Assembly: GCF_938036805.1 (NCBI RefSeq)
Contig: NZ_CALHWC010000124.1
Coordinates: 1 to 23,952 of the forward strand
DNA length: 23,952 bases
Direction of reading: 5' to 3'
DNA from: an uncultured Streptococcus sp.
Lineage (GTDB): Bacteria > Bacillota > Bacilli > Lactobacillales > Streptococcaceae
Shown here: in pieces, positions 1-6,698 of the stretch
Numbering within the stretch: position 1 is the stretch's first letter
How the letters are laid out: every line of letters begins with the position of its first letter
Notes under the pieces: generated by a model
Told to the model about the DNA's origin: nothing
Seen by the model: the letters and a program-made list of their open reading frames with translations, nothing else
Database searches by the model: none
Position numbers and translations under genes: made by a program

Positions 1-60
1 TGCATGTATTAGGCACGCCGCCAGCGTTCGTCCTGAGCCAGGATCAAACTCTCATTAAAA
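1..60 (-). rRNA. 16S ribosomal RNA, 5' end only
   Basis: Read on the minus strand, this stretch is the conserved start of bacterial 16S rRNA: the 27F-type sequence GAGTTTGATCCTGGCTCAG followed by GACGAACGCTGGCGGCGTGC. The rest of the gene lies beyond the left edge of the window. The mature 5' end should fall near 55-60; the exact base depends on RNase processing and cannot be fixed here. An rRNA promoter and leader lie upstream at 61-275, so this is the first gene of an rrn operon. It is transcribed in the same direction as most genes in the window. Confidence 0.97.
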
Positions 61-80
61 GTTTGAGTTCTCACTCATTT

Positions 81-93
81 CTGTCACTGACAG
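81..93. repeat. short inverted repeat in rrn leader
   Basis: The sequence CTGTCACTGACAG is two 6-base arms around a single base, 21-33 bases from the 16S start. It lies within the transcribed leader and may be part of the processing stem. A loop of one base is too small for a complete hairpin, so pairing with another part of the leader is just as possible. Confidence 0.5.
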
Positions 94-118
94 ATTTATT
101 GTTTTTCCTTTGTTCAGT

Positions 119-138
119 ACTACAACATATGTTGTAGT
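119..138. repeat. 20-nt perfect palindrome in rrn leader
   Basis: ACTACAACATATGTTGTAGT is an exact 20-base palindrome in the transcribed rrn leader, between the boxA-like motif and the 16S start. As RNA it could form a hairpin of about 8 bp. As DNA its perfect dyad could bind a dimeric regulator. The sequence alone does not say which. Confidence 0.75.
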
Positions 139-208
139 GCCCTGCACATTGGTTCGTCTTGTTCAGTTTTCAAAGGTCTTTATCGCTCTCTCAAGCGACA
201 ACTATATC

Positions 209-237
209 AGTATATCACCTATCTACTCCCTTGTCAA
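209..237 (-). promoter_or_regulatory. rrn promoter with AT-rich UP region
   Basis: The minus strand has a consensus -35 TTGACA (232-237), a 17-base spacer and the -10 TATACT (209-214), a near-ideal SigA promoter. The expected start is about 202-203. Directly upstream, 238-275 is almost pure A/T with long T runs on the plus strand, as expected of an UP element that binds the alpha subunit at rRNA promoters. No second rrn promoter of similar quality is visible further upstream. Confidence 0.9.
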
Positions 238-315
238 CACTTTTTTCAAACTTTTTTATCTTTTTTTACAAATTTATTTCCTAATGCCTACAAAATCATT
301 GATAAATCAACAACT

Positions 316-342
316 AAAAGGGAAAGATAAACTCTCCCTTTT
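316..342 (-). terminator. hairpin between nth and rrn, probable nth terminator
   Basis: The arms AAAAGGGAAA (316-325) and TCTCCCTTTT (333-342) pair over 10 positions, with one wobble in the minus-strand RNA, around a 7-base loop. The T-rich strand of the stem ends the transcript side. It is the only good hairpin between nth and the rrn promoter. It lies about 125 bases after the nth stop, so it is a distal terminator. Confidence 0.6.
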
Positions 343-465
343 ACTCTATTTCTAAATAATTATCTCAGAAAAATCTGATAAGTATGCCCCCAAGTCGCGC
401 AACAGACTCTTACGCCCCTTAAACCTTTCATAGCCTAGTGAAATTTATTATTCAAAGACACTAAC
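343..465. other. gap downstream of nth, no gene seen
   Basis: These bases separate the nth stop from the hairpin at 316-342. A weak stem occurs at 359-381. The segment 385-425 is C-rich on the plus strand and contains a 23-codon open frame on the minus strand (431 to 360) without a usable ribosome binding site. I see no RNA gene or convincing coding sequence. Confidence 0.5.
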
Positions 466-1095
466 TTAAACATGATCAAAGTTGTAAAGTTGAGGATAGT
501 GATCACACTCTGGATTTTTGGGATGGCAAATAGCTCGACCAAAGTAGATCATAGCCTGATGCGCAGCTAGCCAGCGTTCAGGCGGGAGAACATCCATAAC
601 ACGTTTTTCAACTTCTAAAGGACTTGCTGACTTTTTGACAATATCGTGGTGTTTACAAATGCGTTCAACATGCGTATCAACGGCAAAAGCTGGAATACCA
701 AACCCTACACTCATGACCACGTTAGCTGTCTTACGCCCCACCCCAGCTAAACTTTCCAATTCTTTCCGAGTCTGAGGCACCTGTCCATTGAAATCGTTCA
801 AGAGTTGCTGGGCACATTTTTTTAGAAACTTGGCCTTATTTCGATAAAGTCCTAAACGTGAAATGTGCTTGGCAATATCTGCCTCGGATGCTGCTGCCAT
901 AGCTTCTGGAGTAGGATAAGCTAAAAATAGATTTGGTGTAGCTTTATTAACCGCAGCATCTGTCGTTTGAGCTGATAACATGACTGCCACGAGTAGCTCA
1001 AAGTGATTTCTAAAATCTAAACTCGGTTTGGCATCAGGAAATAGGGCAATAATCTCCTCGATGACATGGCGTGCTCGTTTTTTTGATAAAACCAT
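466..1095 (-). CDS. nth: endonuclease III-type DNA glycosylase/AP lyase
   Basis: This base-excision repair enzyme removes oxidised pyrimidines and cuts at abasic sites; 209 residues is the normal size. The helix-hairpin-helix LAGVGRKTANVV covers about 116-127, with the catalytic lysine at 122; the catalytic aspartate is D140 in the VDTHVERICKH motif. The C terminus is odd: the family iron-sulfur motif C-X6-C-X2-C-X5-C reads C190-X6-C197-X2-Y200-X5-F206, so two of the four ligands are absent and a normal 4Fe-4S cluster is unlikely. The start is ATG with AAAGGAG 11 bases upstream. The gene has its own extended -10 promoter and follows greA. Confidence 0.95.
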   Translation of the reverse strand: MVLSKKRARHVIEEIIALFPDAKPSLDFRNHFELLVAVMLSAQTTDAAVNKATPNLFLAYPTPEAMAAASEADIAKHISRLGLYRNKAKFLKKCAQQLLNDFNGQVPQTRKELESLAGVGRKTANVVMSVGFGIPAFAVDTHVERICKHHDIVKKSASPLEVEKRVMDVLPPERWLAAHQAMIYFGRAICHPKNPECDHYPQLYNFDHV

Positions 1096-1124
1096 CAGTA
1101 TACAATCTCCTTTGCTTGTTCTAT

Positions 1125-1133
1125 ATTATAGCA
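1125..1133 (-). promoter_or_regulatory. nth promoter, extended -10
   Basis: The minus strand reads TGCTATAAT, a perfect extended -10 element (TGn plus TATAAT), 30 bases before the nth start. No good -35 is visible because that position falls in the T-run of the greA terminator. The AAAGGAG ribosome binding site at 1107-1113 lies between this element and the start codon. Confidence 0.7.
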
Positions 1134-1140
1134 TAAATTG

Positions 1141-1167
1141 ATAAAGAAAAAGCCGAGCGTGCTCGAC
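1141..1167 (-). terminator. greA terminator
   Basis: On the minus strand GTCGAG-CACG-CTCGGC forms a 6-bp stem with a 4-base loop (1152-1167), followed by TTTTTCTTTAT. It starts 5 bases after the greA stop codon. This is a standard intrinsic terminator. Confidence 0.88.
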
Positions 1168-1172
1168 CTTTC

Positions 1173-1655
1173 TTAGATTGTTTTTTCAACTTTTAGGATT
1201 TTGACATCATAGCTGCCAACTGGTGTTTCTACTGTTGCAATATCACCAGTCTTCTTACCAATCAATGCTTGACCAATTGGGCTTTCATTTGAAACTTTTC
1301 CCGCAAAGGCATCCGCACCAGCTGAACCAACGATAATGTATACTTCTTCTTCAGTCTCACCGACTTCTTGAATAGTAACAGTTTTACCGATGGCAACTTC
1401 ATCTTTAGCAACTGAATCACTATCAACAATTACAGCATAGCGAATTTTAGTCTCCAGACTTGAAATTTGTCCTTCAACGAAAGCCTGCTCATCCTTTGCT
1501 GCTTCATATTCACTATTTTCTGATAAATCTCCGTAAGAACGAGCAATTTTAATGCGTTCTACTACTTCTGGACGTCGAACCAATTTCAATTCTTCTAATT
1601 CTTGTTCTAATTTTTCCTTTTCTACAAGGGTCATAGGATAAGTTTTTTCAGCCAT
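1173..1655 (-). CDS. greA: transcription elongation factor GreA
   Basis: GreA rescues backtracked RNA polymerase by stimulating cleavage of the nascent transcript in the secondary channel. The protein is 160 residues, the family's usual length. The N-terminal coiled coil (about 8-75) carries the acidic tip motif YGDLSENSEYEAAKDEQ, with the D and E residues that position magnesium. The C-terminal FKBP-like domain includes the conserved NESPIGQALIGKKTGD. The frame is open upstream to 1736, but an ATG there would lie inside the hairpin region after mltG, and the conserved MAEKTYPM start is at 1655. The upstream AGAAGAGAG is a weak, distant ribosome binding site. No promoter is visible between mltG and greA. 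Confidence 0.95.
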   Translation of the reverse strand: MAEKTYPMTLVEKEKLEQELEELKLVRRPEVVERIKIARSYGDLSENSEYEAAKDEQAFVEGQISSLETKIRYAVIVDSDSVAKDEVAIGKTVTIQEVGETEEEVYIIVGSAGADAFAGKVSNESPIGQALIGKKTGDIATVETPVGSYDVKILKVEKTI

Positions 1656-1690
1656 TACTTTATTTTCTCTCTTCTTTCTATTTTTTGATA

Positions 1691-1720
1691 AAACAAAATT
1701 ATGTGGAAAACCACATAATT
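1691..1720 (-). terminator. hairpin between mltG and greA, terminator or attenuator
   Basis: AATTATGTGG (1697-1706) and CCACATAATT (1711-1720) are perfect 10-base arms around AAAA. On the minus strand a TTTTGTTTTATC tail follows. The hairpin begins at the last stop-codon base of mltG. Because greA has no visible promoter of its own, this looks like a partial terminator that sets the mltG:greA ratio, or a processing stem. Confidence 0.75.
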
Positions 1721-3489
1721 TAGTTAGAACTTTCACCTGATTGGTTTAATTTGCTATTAACGTGTTCTTCCACATTCTTAGCGTGTTCTTCGTAAGTATT
1801 TGCAAAATATACAGCCCCAGTCTCCACATTTGCTACAAAATACAAGTACTCTGTCTTACTTGGATTAATAGTAGCTTCGATAGCAGACAGGCTTGGACTA
1901 TCTACTGGACCAGGCATCAAACCTTGCTTTTTGTATACATTATAAGGCGAGTCAAGATTTGTATCGATTTCAGCATCTTCTTTAAGAGTTGTCTTTTGAC
2001 CAAGTTTTCCTTGAGCATAAAGAAGTGCAATATTGCTCTGAAGTGGCATAGCTTGGTTCAAACGATTATAAAAGACGCTCGCAATATCTTTGCGATCCTG
2101 ATCAGTTGAACCCTCTTTTTCAACTAAAGAGGCGAGGGTTAAAACATCATTGACCGTCAGATTCTTAGACTCAATTGTTGAGTAATACTGCGATAGATTG
2201 GTATTCATAGCAGCCAACATTTGGTCGATCAGTTCTTCAACCGTGGTTTCTTTTCCATAATCATAAGTAGCTGGGAAAAGATAACCTTCAAGACGATATT
2301 TAACACCACTATCCTTGCTCGGCAAAGTTGCTAGAAGCTGCGGATATTTAGCTGCCATTTTTGCAATAAAATCTTCATCTTGAGCTTTATTTAGAAAATC
2401 TTCCTTGCTGAATGGTGTTTTAGTATTCTTGTTCGCAGTTTTTGCAGCATTGACAGTAGTTGCCTCGGCGATTTGCTCCAAGGTATATCCCTCAGGAATT
2501 GTTATCTTGCCAAGAACTGGAGGCTGTGGTGTATCTGTCCCACCTTCTTGTAATTGCTTAGCAATCGTGTCTAAATCCATACTCTTTTGAAGATTATAGT
2601 AGCCAGATTGGAAATTACCATAACTTCTGATTTTTGAATAAAGATTAAAGACTTGAGCGTTCTTAATCAGGCCTTTCTTTTCTAAAATCTCTCCGATTTG
2701 TTTGGTACTAGAACCGGCAGGAATCTCCACCGTCACATATTCTGTCGATTTGGCATCTACTGGCTTCAGCGCGGAAGAGACATAATTGTATCCTACAAAA
2801 CCAGTAATACCAAGGCCCAATAGGAAAAGTACCAAGACTGTCATCACGATTCGATTGGCTAGGCCGTTTTTACGTTTTTTCTTTTTACTACTATTGGTAC
2901 GATCTGCACGAGAACGTTTCTTTCCATGAGCAACATCTCTACGGCTTAGCGTTGGTTCTGCAGTAGAAAAGTCTTTTTTAGCTTCTCTTTCATCTGTAGT
3001 GTTTGAATCAGGTAACACTGTTTCTTTTATCTCATCTGTAACAGGCGCCACCTTTTCTTGATAAGCTTCTGAATGAGGCACAGAAGTTTGAACCTCTCCA
3101 GATTCTATACTTTCCTTCTTAGCAACATCAGCTTGTCCTAGCCCATCAACATTTGATGGAACTTCCGAAATCGTAGAATTACGGACTATATTTTCTAGCA
3201 CATCTGCCTGAGTATGAACGGTAGGATCGCTTTGTCCCATTGGCTCTTCTACTTTGACCTTACTAGGTTCTTCCTCTACTGAAGTATCCTTCTCTAGAAC
3301 CTCATGAGATTTTTCAACAGCAGAAACGAGAGATTCCAAGCTCTCCGCCAATTCCATTTCTTTACCTAAAAGAGGCTGCGCTTCTTCCTGAACTGAGTGA
3401 TTTTGGGTACCATTGGCTGCTGCCAACTCATTCAAAATCTTCTCTTTAAAACTCAGCGTCTTTTCGTTATCCTGTGAATTTTCAGTCAA
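1720..3489 (-). CDS. mltG: endolytic murein transglycosylase MltG (YceG)
   Basis: MltG is a membrane-anchored enzyme that cuts nascent peptidoglycan glycan strands and works in peripheral wall synthesis in streptococci. From the TTG start it has 589 residues. There is a long, acidic, disordered cytoplasmic tail (1-185), a Lys/Arg-rich stretch, one membrane helix at about 213-234, a LysM-like region, and the catalytic YceG domain with the LVEKEG glutamates near 457-459 and the family motif SVFYNRL. The frame also has ATG codons at 3522 and 3510, but these have poor or too-close ribosome binding sites. TTG at 3489 has AAGGAG nine bases upstream and gives an N terminus (TENSQ...LSFKEKIL) like pneumococcal MltG as I remember it. 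Confidence 0.93.
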   Translation of the reverse strand: MTENSQDNEKTLSFKEKILNELAAANGTQNHSVQEEAQPLLGKEMELAESLESLVSAVEKSHEVLEKDTSVEEEPSKVKVEEPMGQSDPTVHTQADVLENIVRNSTISEVPSNVDGLGQADVAKKESIESGEVQTSVPHSEAYQEKVAPVTDEIKETVLPDSNTTDEREAKKDFSTAEPTLSRRDVAHGKKRSRADRTNSSKKKKRKNGLANRIVMTVLVLFLLGLGITGFVGYNYVSSALKPVDAKSTEYVTVEIPAGSSTKQIGEILEKKGLIKNAQVFNLYSKIRSYGNFQSGYYNLQKSMDLDTIAKQLQEGGTDTPQPPVLGKITIPEGYTLEQIAEATTVNAAKTANKNTKTPFSKEDFLNKAQDEDFIAKMAAKYPQLLATLPSKDSGVKYRLEGYLFPATYDYGKETTVEELIDQMLAAMNTNLSQYYSTIESKNLTVNDVLTLASLVEKEGSTDQDRKDIASVFYNRLNQAMPLQSNIALLYAQGKLGQKTTLKEDAEIDTNLDSPYNVYKKQGLMPGPVDSPSLSAIEATINPSKTEYLYFVANVETGAVYFANTYEEHAKNVEEHVNSKLNQSGESSN

Positions 3490-3520
3490 AAACTTGATCT
3501 CCTTCTTCATAATCCCTAAC

Positions 3521-3549
3521 ATTATATCTTAAAAGTCAGATAAATGCAA
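3521..3549 (-). promoter_or_regulatory. mltG promoter
   Basis: The minus strand has a consensus -10 TATAAT (3521-3526), a 17-base spacer and a weak -35 TTGCAT (3544-3549). The predicted start near 3513 is downstream of the ATG at 3522, almost abuts the ATG at 3510, and leaves a 24-base leader before TTG 3489. The spacer lies inside the hairpin at 3532-3563. Confidence 0.6.
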
Positions 3550-3563
3550 TCATATCCGACTTT
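3532..3563 (-). terminator. weak terminator-like hairpin after the GNAT pair
   Basis: AAAGTCAGATA and TATCCGACTTT pair over 11 positions (one wobble in the minus-strand RNA) around a 10-base loop. Only a short T run follows on the minus strand, so termination may be partial. It starts 24 bases after the GNAT stop and overlaps the mltG promoter. Confidence 0.5.
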
Positions 3564-3586
3564 CAAAAGTATATTATTTATGAAAA

Positions 3587-4084
3587 TTATATCTGGGGAT
3601 TTTCCCAAACCATATCAAACCATACTTCATCTGCATAGGTTGAGGACGAAGGTCCTTCATTGACAAAGTCATGTTGCTCATAGTAGGCTATCAAATAATC
3701 ATGACAAGTGAGATTGATACCGTGGCGTTCATCAGCAATCACAATTTCCTTCATAACTTTCAACAAGGCTTTTCCTACACCCAAGCCCTGTGCTTCTTTA
3801 GAAATAGATAGACTAGTCACAGAGATAAATCCGCCAGCCAGATAGCTATAATCTTCAATGTCCTCCGTAAAGGAAATATCTTTTAAATAACGTTCTGGTC
3901 GGACAGGACCTTCTAAATAGCCCAAAATCTTGCCATTTTTTTCTGCGACCAAAAAAGTTGAAGGAATCGTTTCAATGTGTTTTGCCAATATTTCACGACT
4001 AATAGCCTCTTCTGGACTGAAATTTTCCAATTCGATCGCATAAATGGCATCTAAGTCAGCCATTTGAACTTGACGAATAATCAT
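3587..4084 (-). CDS. GNAT family N-acetyltransferase (second of a pair)
   Basis: This is a single-domain GCN5-related acetyltransferase of 165 residues. The acetyl-CoA-binding motif A is SLSISKEAQGLGVGKALL (about 92-109). The later segment LTCHDYLIAYYEQHDFVNEG resembles the arylalkylamine acetyltransferase-like branch. The substrate is unknown. It is a paralogue of the next gene upstream: the two share the CHD-x-LI-x-Y/F core and the C-terminal MVW-x-NP ending. ATG 4084 overlaps the preceding TGA as TGATG and has AAGGAG five bases upstream. A GTG one codon earlier is less well spaced. The overlap implies translational coupling with its partner. Confidence 0.9.
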   Translation of the reverse strand: MIIRQVQMADLDAIYAIELENFSPEEAISREILAKHIETIPSTFLVAEKNGKILGYLEGPVRPERYLKDISFTEDIEDYSYLAGGFISVTSLSISKEAQGLGVGKALLKVMKEIVIADERHGINLTCHDYLIAYYEQHDFVNEGPSSSTYADEVWFDMVWENPQI

Positions 4085-4596
4085 CACTTCTCCTTAAAAT
4101 TAGGATTTTGCCATACCATATTTGACCAGATAGTCCCACCGTGAGTTGAGTCAGAAATCCCTTCATGGACGAAACCATTCATCTCAAAATAAGGTATCAG
4201 CTCATCATGACAGGTAAGGCTAATGCCCTGCCGATGTTCCTGAACAGCTGTCTCCTTGAAAGCTGCAAGCAACAAAGTTCCGACCCCCTGCCTCTGAAAA
4301 TCAGAATGGACGGACAGACTTTGGACGACAATGAAGCCACCTTCTGGAGGATTGGCGCTCACTTTGCTGAAAAGGTCATCCTTCAGATATCGAGCTGGAA
4401 CAGCCTTCCCAACAATATAGCCCGCCAGCTGACCATGCAGCTCTGCCAGCAAAAAAGTATCCGAGATGCGTTCAATCCGCTCTTTGAGAACTTCTGCACT
4501 GGCCGCTTCTGCTGCTGGAAAATTCAGCTGCTCGATTGCAAGAATTTCCTCCCAGTCGCTCAAGTCAGCCTGTCTGATTCGAATTGGTGCTTCCAT
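4084..4596 (-). CDS. GNAT family N-acetyltransferase (first of a pair)
   Basis: This GCN5-related acetyltransferase of 170 residues has motif A as SLSVHSDFQRQGVGTLLL and the same LTCHDELIPYFEMNGFVHEG segment as its downstream paralogue, so the pair arose by tandem duplication. The target is unknown. Position between murC and mltG is suggestive, not proof, of a cell-wall or precursor substrate. The start is ATG at 4596, with AGGAGG seven bases upstream; a TTG one codon earlier is spaced too closely. The AGGAGG overlaps the murC stop codon, so the three genes appear to be one transcript. Confidence 0.9.
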   Translation of the reverse strand: MEAPIRIRQADLSDWEEILAIEQLNFPAAEAASAEVLKERIERISDTFLLAELHGQLAGYIVGKAVPARYLKDDLFSKVSANPPEGGFIVVQSLSVHSDFQRQGVGTLLLAAFKETAVQEHRQGISLTCHDELIPYFEMNGFVHEGISDSTHGGTIWSNMVWQNPNFKEK

Positions 4597-4607
4597 CAAG
4601 TCTCCTC

Positions 4608-5942
4608 CTACTGAACGTTGCTGGTCAGATTGGACAGAAGACGTTCAAAGGAATATTCATAGGTCTGGATGTCCCCAGCTCCCATAAAGACATAAACGGC
4701 ATTATCGTGGTCAAGAAGCGGAGAAACATTGTCCACATCAATAACCTTGGCCCGTTTCACAATCTTTTCAGCCAAATCTTCGACCTTAACATCGCCTTTG
4801 TCCACCTCACGCGCAGATCCGTAAATCTGAGCCAAATAGACTGAGTCAGCCTGATTGAGGGCTTCCGCAAATTCGTCCAAGAGAGCAATAGTCCGAGTGA
4901 AGGTGTGTGGCTGGAAGATGGCCACAATTTCCTTGCTTGGATACTTCTGACGAGCTGCATCCAAAGTCGCGATAATTTCCGTTGGATGATGGGCAAAGTC
5001 ATCAATAATGACTGTGTCGTTGACAATCTTTTCTGTAAAACGGCGCTTAACTCCACTAAAGGTCTTGAGATGTTCTCTTACTAGATTCAAATCAATACCT
5101 GCAATGTAGAGGAGACCGATGACCGCTGTCGCATTCATAATGTTGTGACGGCCAAAGCTTGGAATCTGGAACTCACCCAGCTCTTGCCCGCGGAAGGAAA
5201 CTTTAAAGCCTGAACCACTTGTAGAGCGCAAGAGATCGTGAGCGACAAAGTCATTGCCTTCTTCCTTGAAGCCATAATAATAAATCGGTGCATTTGAAGT
5301 AATGCGGCGTAGTTGCTCGTCTTCTCCATAAACGAAGAGCCCTTTAGTAATCTGCTTAGCATAATCATTGAAAGCATTAAAGACATCTTCCAAGCTTGTG
5401 AAATAATCTGGATGGTCAAAGTCAATATTGGTGATAATCGAATATTCCGGATGATAAGGCATAAAATGACGCTCGTACTCGTCTGATTCAAAGACAAAAT
5501 ACTTGGCATTAGCAGACCCGCGGCCTGTACCATCCCCAATTAGATAGCTAGTATCTGTGATATTAGACAGAACATGAGAAAGAATACCCGTTGTAGAAGT
5601 TTTCCCGTGGGCACCAGCCACACCTAAGCTGACAAAGTCACGCATAAAGCTACCCAAAAATTCATGGTAGCGTTTGTAACTGATACCATTGGCATCTGCA
5701 TAGGCAATTTCCACATTGTTATCTGGACGGAAGGCATTACCGGCAATAATTTCAAAATCTGACTGGAGATTTTTCTCATCGAAAGGCAAAATGGGAATAC
5801 CAGCCTGCTCTAGACCACGCTGAGTAAAATAATATTTATCAACGTCGCTTCCCTGAACCTTATGGCCCATCTGATGCAACATCAAAGCCAAAGCGCTCAT
5901 TCCTGAGCCCTTAATTCCGATAAAATGATAGGTTTTCGTCAT
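4608..5942 (-). CDS. murC: UDP-N-acetylmuramate--L-alanine ligase
   Basis: MurC is a cytoplasmic Mur ligase that adds L-alanine to UDP-MurNAc using ATP, the first step in building the peptidoglycan stem peptide. The 444-residue length is normal for streptococci. The N-terminal UDP-binding loop is IGIKGSGMSALAL (about 8-20), the ATP-binding loop GAHGKTSTT is at 110-118, and the FAHHPTEI motif follows in the later domain. The ATG start has AAGGAG five bases upstream. It follows the unknown gene at 5975 by 32 bases and precedes the GNAT pair by 11, suggesting one operon, probably read from the promoter at 6671-6698. Confidence 0.97.
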   Translation of the reverse strand: MTKTYHFIGIKGSGMSALALMLHQMGHKVQGSDVDKYYFTQRGLEQAGIPILPFDEKNLQSDFEIIAGNAFRPDNNVEIAYADANGISYKRYHEFLGSFMRDFVSLGVAGAHGKTSTTGILSHVLSNITDTSYLIGDGTGRGSANAKYFVFESDEYERHFMPYHPEYSIITNIDFDHPDYFTSLEDVFNAFNDYAKQITKGLFVYGEDEQLRRITSNAPIYYYGFKEEGNDFVAHDLLRSTSGSGFKVSFRGQELGEFQIPSFGRHNIMNATAVIGLLYIAGIDLNLVREHLKTFSGVKRRFTEKIVNDTVIIDDFAHHPTEIIATLDAARQKYPSKEIVAIFQPHTFTRTIALLDEFAEALNQADSVYLAQIYGSAREVDKGDVKVEDLAEKIVKRAKVIDVDNVSPLLDHDNAVYVFMGAGDIQTYEYSFERLLSNLTSNVQ

Positions 5943-5974
5943 GATTACTCCTTAAATCTTAAACAACTGAAGCC

Positions 5975-6646
5975 TTATTGCCCTTGGGCATCTGAACTCA
6001 ACTTGGTGATGTCCAATTCCTGCGCTTTTTTATGCTTATTGTGTTTTTCTCGCTTATTGCCTTTGTTATAGACTTGGCTGGTTTTGAGAAAATCGTAGTT
6101 ATTCTTTTTCTTTTTTTCTTGATTAGCTGGCGCCTCTACAATAGCTTGAGGCTGAATATCCGCTAGTATGTAGCTATCTTGCTTGAGCTTGTTACTGAAC
6201 TTTGTTAGCTCACCTGAATTTTCCTTTTGGAAAGGTGCTGTCGGCTTAACTGGATTCCCCTCAAGAGGAGGTGCTACCTTCCGACTACGAACTTTATTTG
6301 GGAGCTTGCTCGTCAAATAAGCAGCTGAACGTTTTTTCTTCAGATCAGCTCGAGCCTCCTCTCGCGCCTGCTCAGCATAGCGGATAGCTGGATCATTTTT
6401 GTCGATCGGCTTTTTAAAGTCCGTAACTGGGACTTGCTTCTTCCTAGCCTCACTTACAGTTTTGGCAGGAGCCACACGAGCAGGCTTTTCTGGCTCGACA
6501 ATCGGCATCCATTCTAAATAATTACGGTCTTGGTAGTCACCTTTAATGTTGCTAATCAGATCCAACTCATCGTACAAATTCATGTGCGGCATTTCTGTCA
6601 ACATAATTTCGTCATCAGCGATTATAGGAAATTTGGTATTTGTCAT
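5975..6646 (-). CDS. unrecognised basic, low-complexity protein between snf and murC
   Basis: I recognise the position but no function. The 223-residue protein has no cysteine, signal peptide or membrane segment. The first 45 or so residues are acidic and look folded or conserved (FPIIADDEIMLTEMPHMNLYDEL, then DYQDRNYLEWMPI; the first part shown is the N-terminal motif). The rest is Lys/Arg-rich and proline-containing, probably disordered, with short islands such as NNYDFLKTSQVYN near the end. This resembles a scaffold or nucleic-acid-binding adaptor more than an enzyme. The start is ATG 6646, with AAAGGA six bases upstream; a TTG five codons earlier would place that binding site inside the gene. 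The gene lies 32 bases upstream of murC. Confidence 0.85.
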   Translation of the reverse strand: MTNTKFPIIADDEIMLTEMPHMNLYDELDLISNIKGDYQDRNYLEWMPIVEPEKPARVAPAKTVSEARKKQVPVTDFKKPIDKNDPAIRYAEQAREEARADLKKKRSAAYLTSKLPNKVRSRKVAPPLEGNPVKPTAPFQKENSGELTKFSNKLKQDSYILADIQPQAIVEAPANQEKKKKNNYDFLKTSQVYNKGNKREKHNKHKKAQELDITKLSSDAQGQ

Positions 6647-6670
6647 AGCATATCCTTTCAACTCTTCATT

Positions 6671-6698
6671 ATTATAAACTATTCAAACTTTTTTTCAA
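6671..6698 (-). promoter_or_regulatory. promoter for the unknown gene-murC-GNAT operon
   Basis: The minus strand reads TTGAAA (6693-6698), a 16-base spacer and TATAAT (6671-6676). The -35 has five of six consensus bases and the -10 all six. It overlaps the 3' end of snf, so murC and its neighbours can be transcribed independently of the helicase gene. The expected start is near 6664. Confidence 0.7.

Larger units (their letters stand above)
61..203 (-). other. rrn transcribed leader with boxA-like motif
   Basis: This is the pre-16S leader between the rrn promoter and the 16S 5' end. At 161-175 the minus strand reads CTTTGAAAACTGAAC, like the conserved TCTTTGAAAACT element in Firmicutes rRNA leaders and spacers that contains boxA of the antitermination system. 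The leader also holds two inverted repeats (81-93 and 119-138). In this family the leader pairs with the sequence after 16S to form an RNase III processing stem; the partner is outside the window, so I cannot test that. Confidence 0.7.

Noticed and set aside
110..355. 81-codon plus-strand open frame across the rrn leader and promoter
   Set aside because: It lies opposite the rRNA leader, promoter and UP region, has no ribosome binding site, and its composition follows the A/T-rich promoter DNA.
360..431. 23-codon minus-strand coding sequence after nth
   Set aside because: The only AGG is two bases before ATG and there is no promoter; kept only as a low-interest observation.
1656..1736. 27-residue N-terminal extension of greA
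   Set aside because: It would be encoded by the inter-gene hairpin, and MAEKTYPM is the usual GreA start.
4165..4614. 149-codon plus-strand frame opposite the first GNAT gene
   Set aside because: It is antisense to a well-supported GNAT gene with clear motifs, a ribosome binding site and operon coupling.
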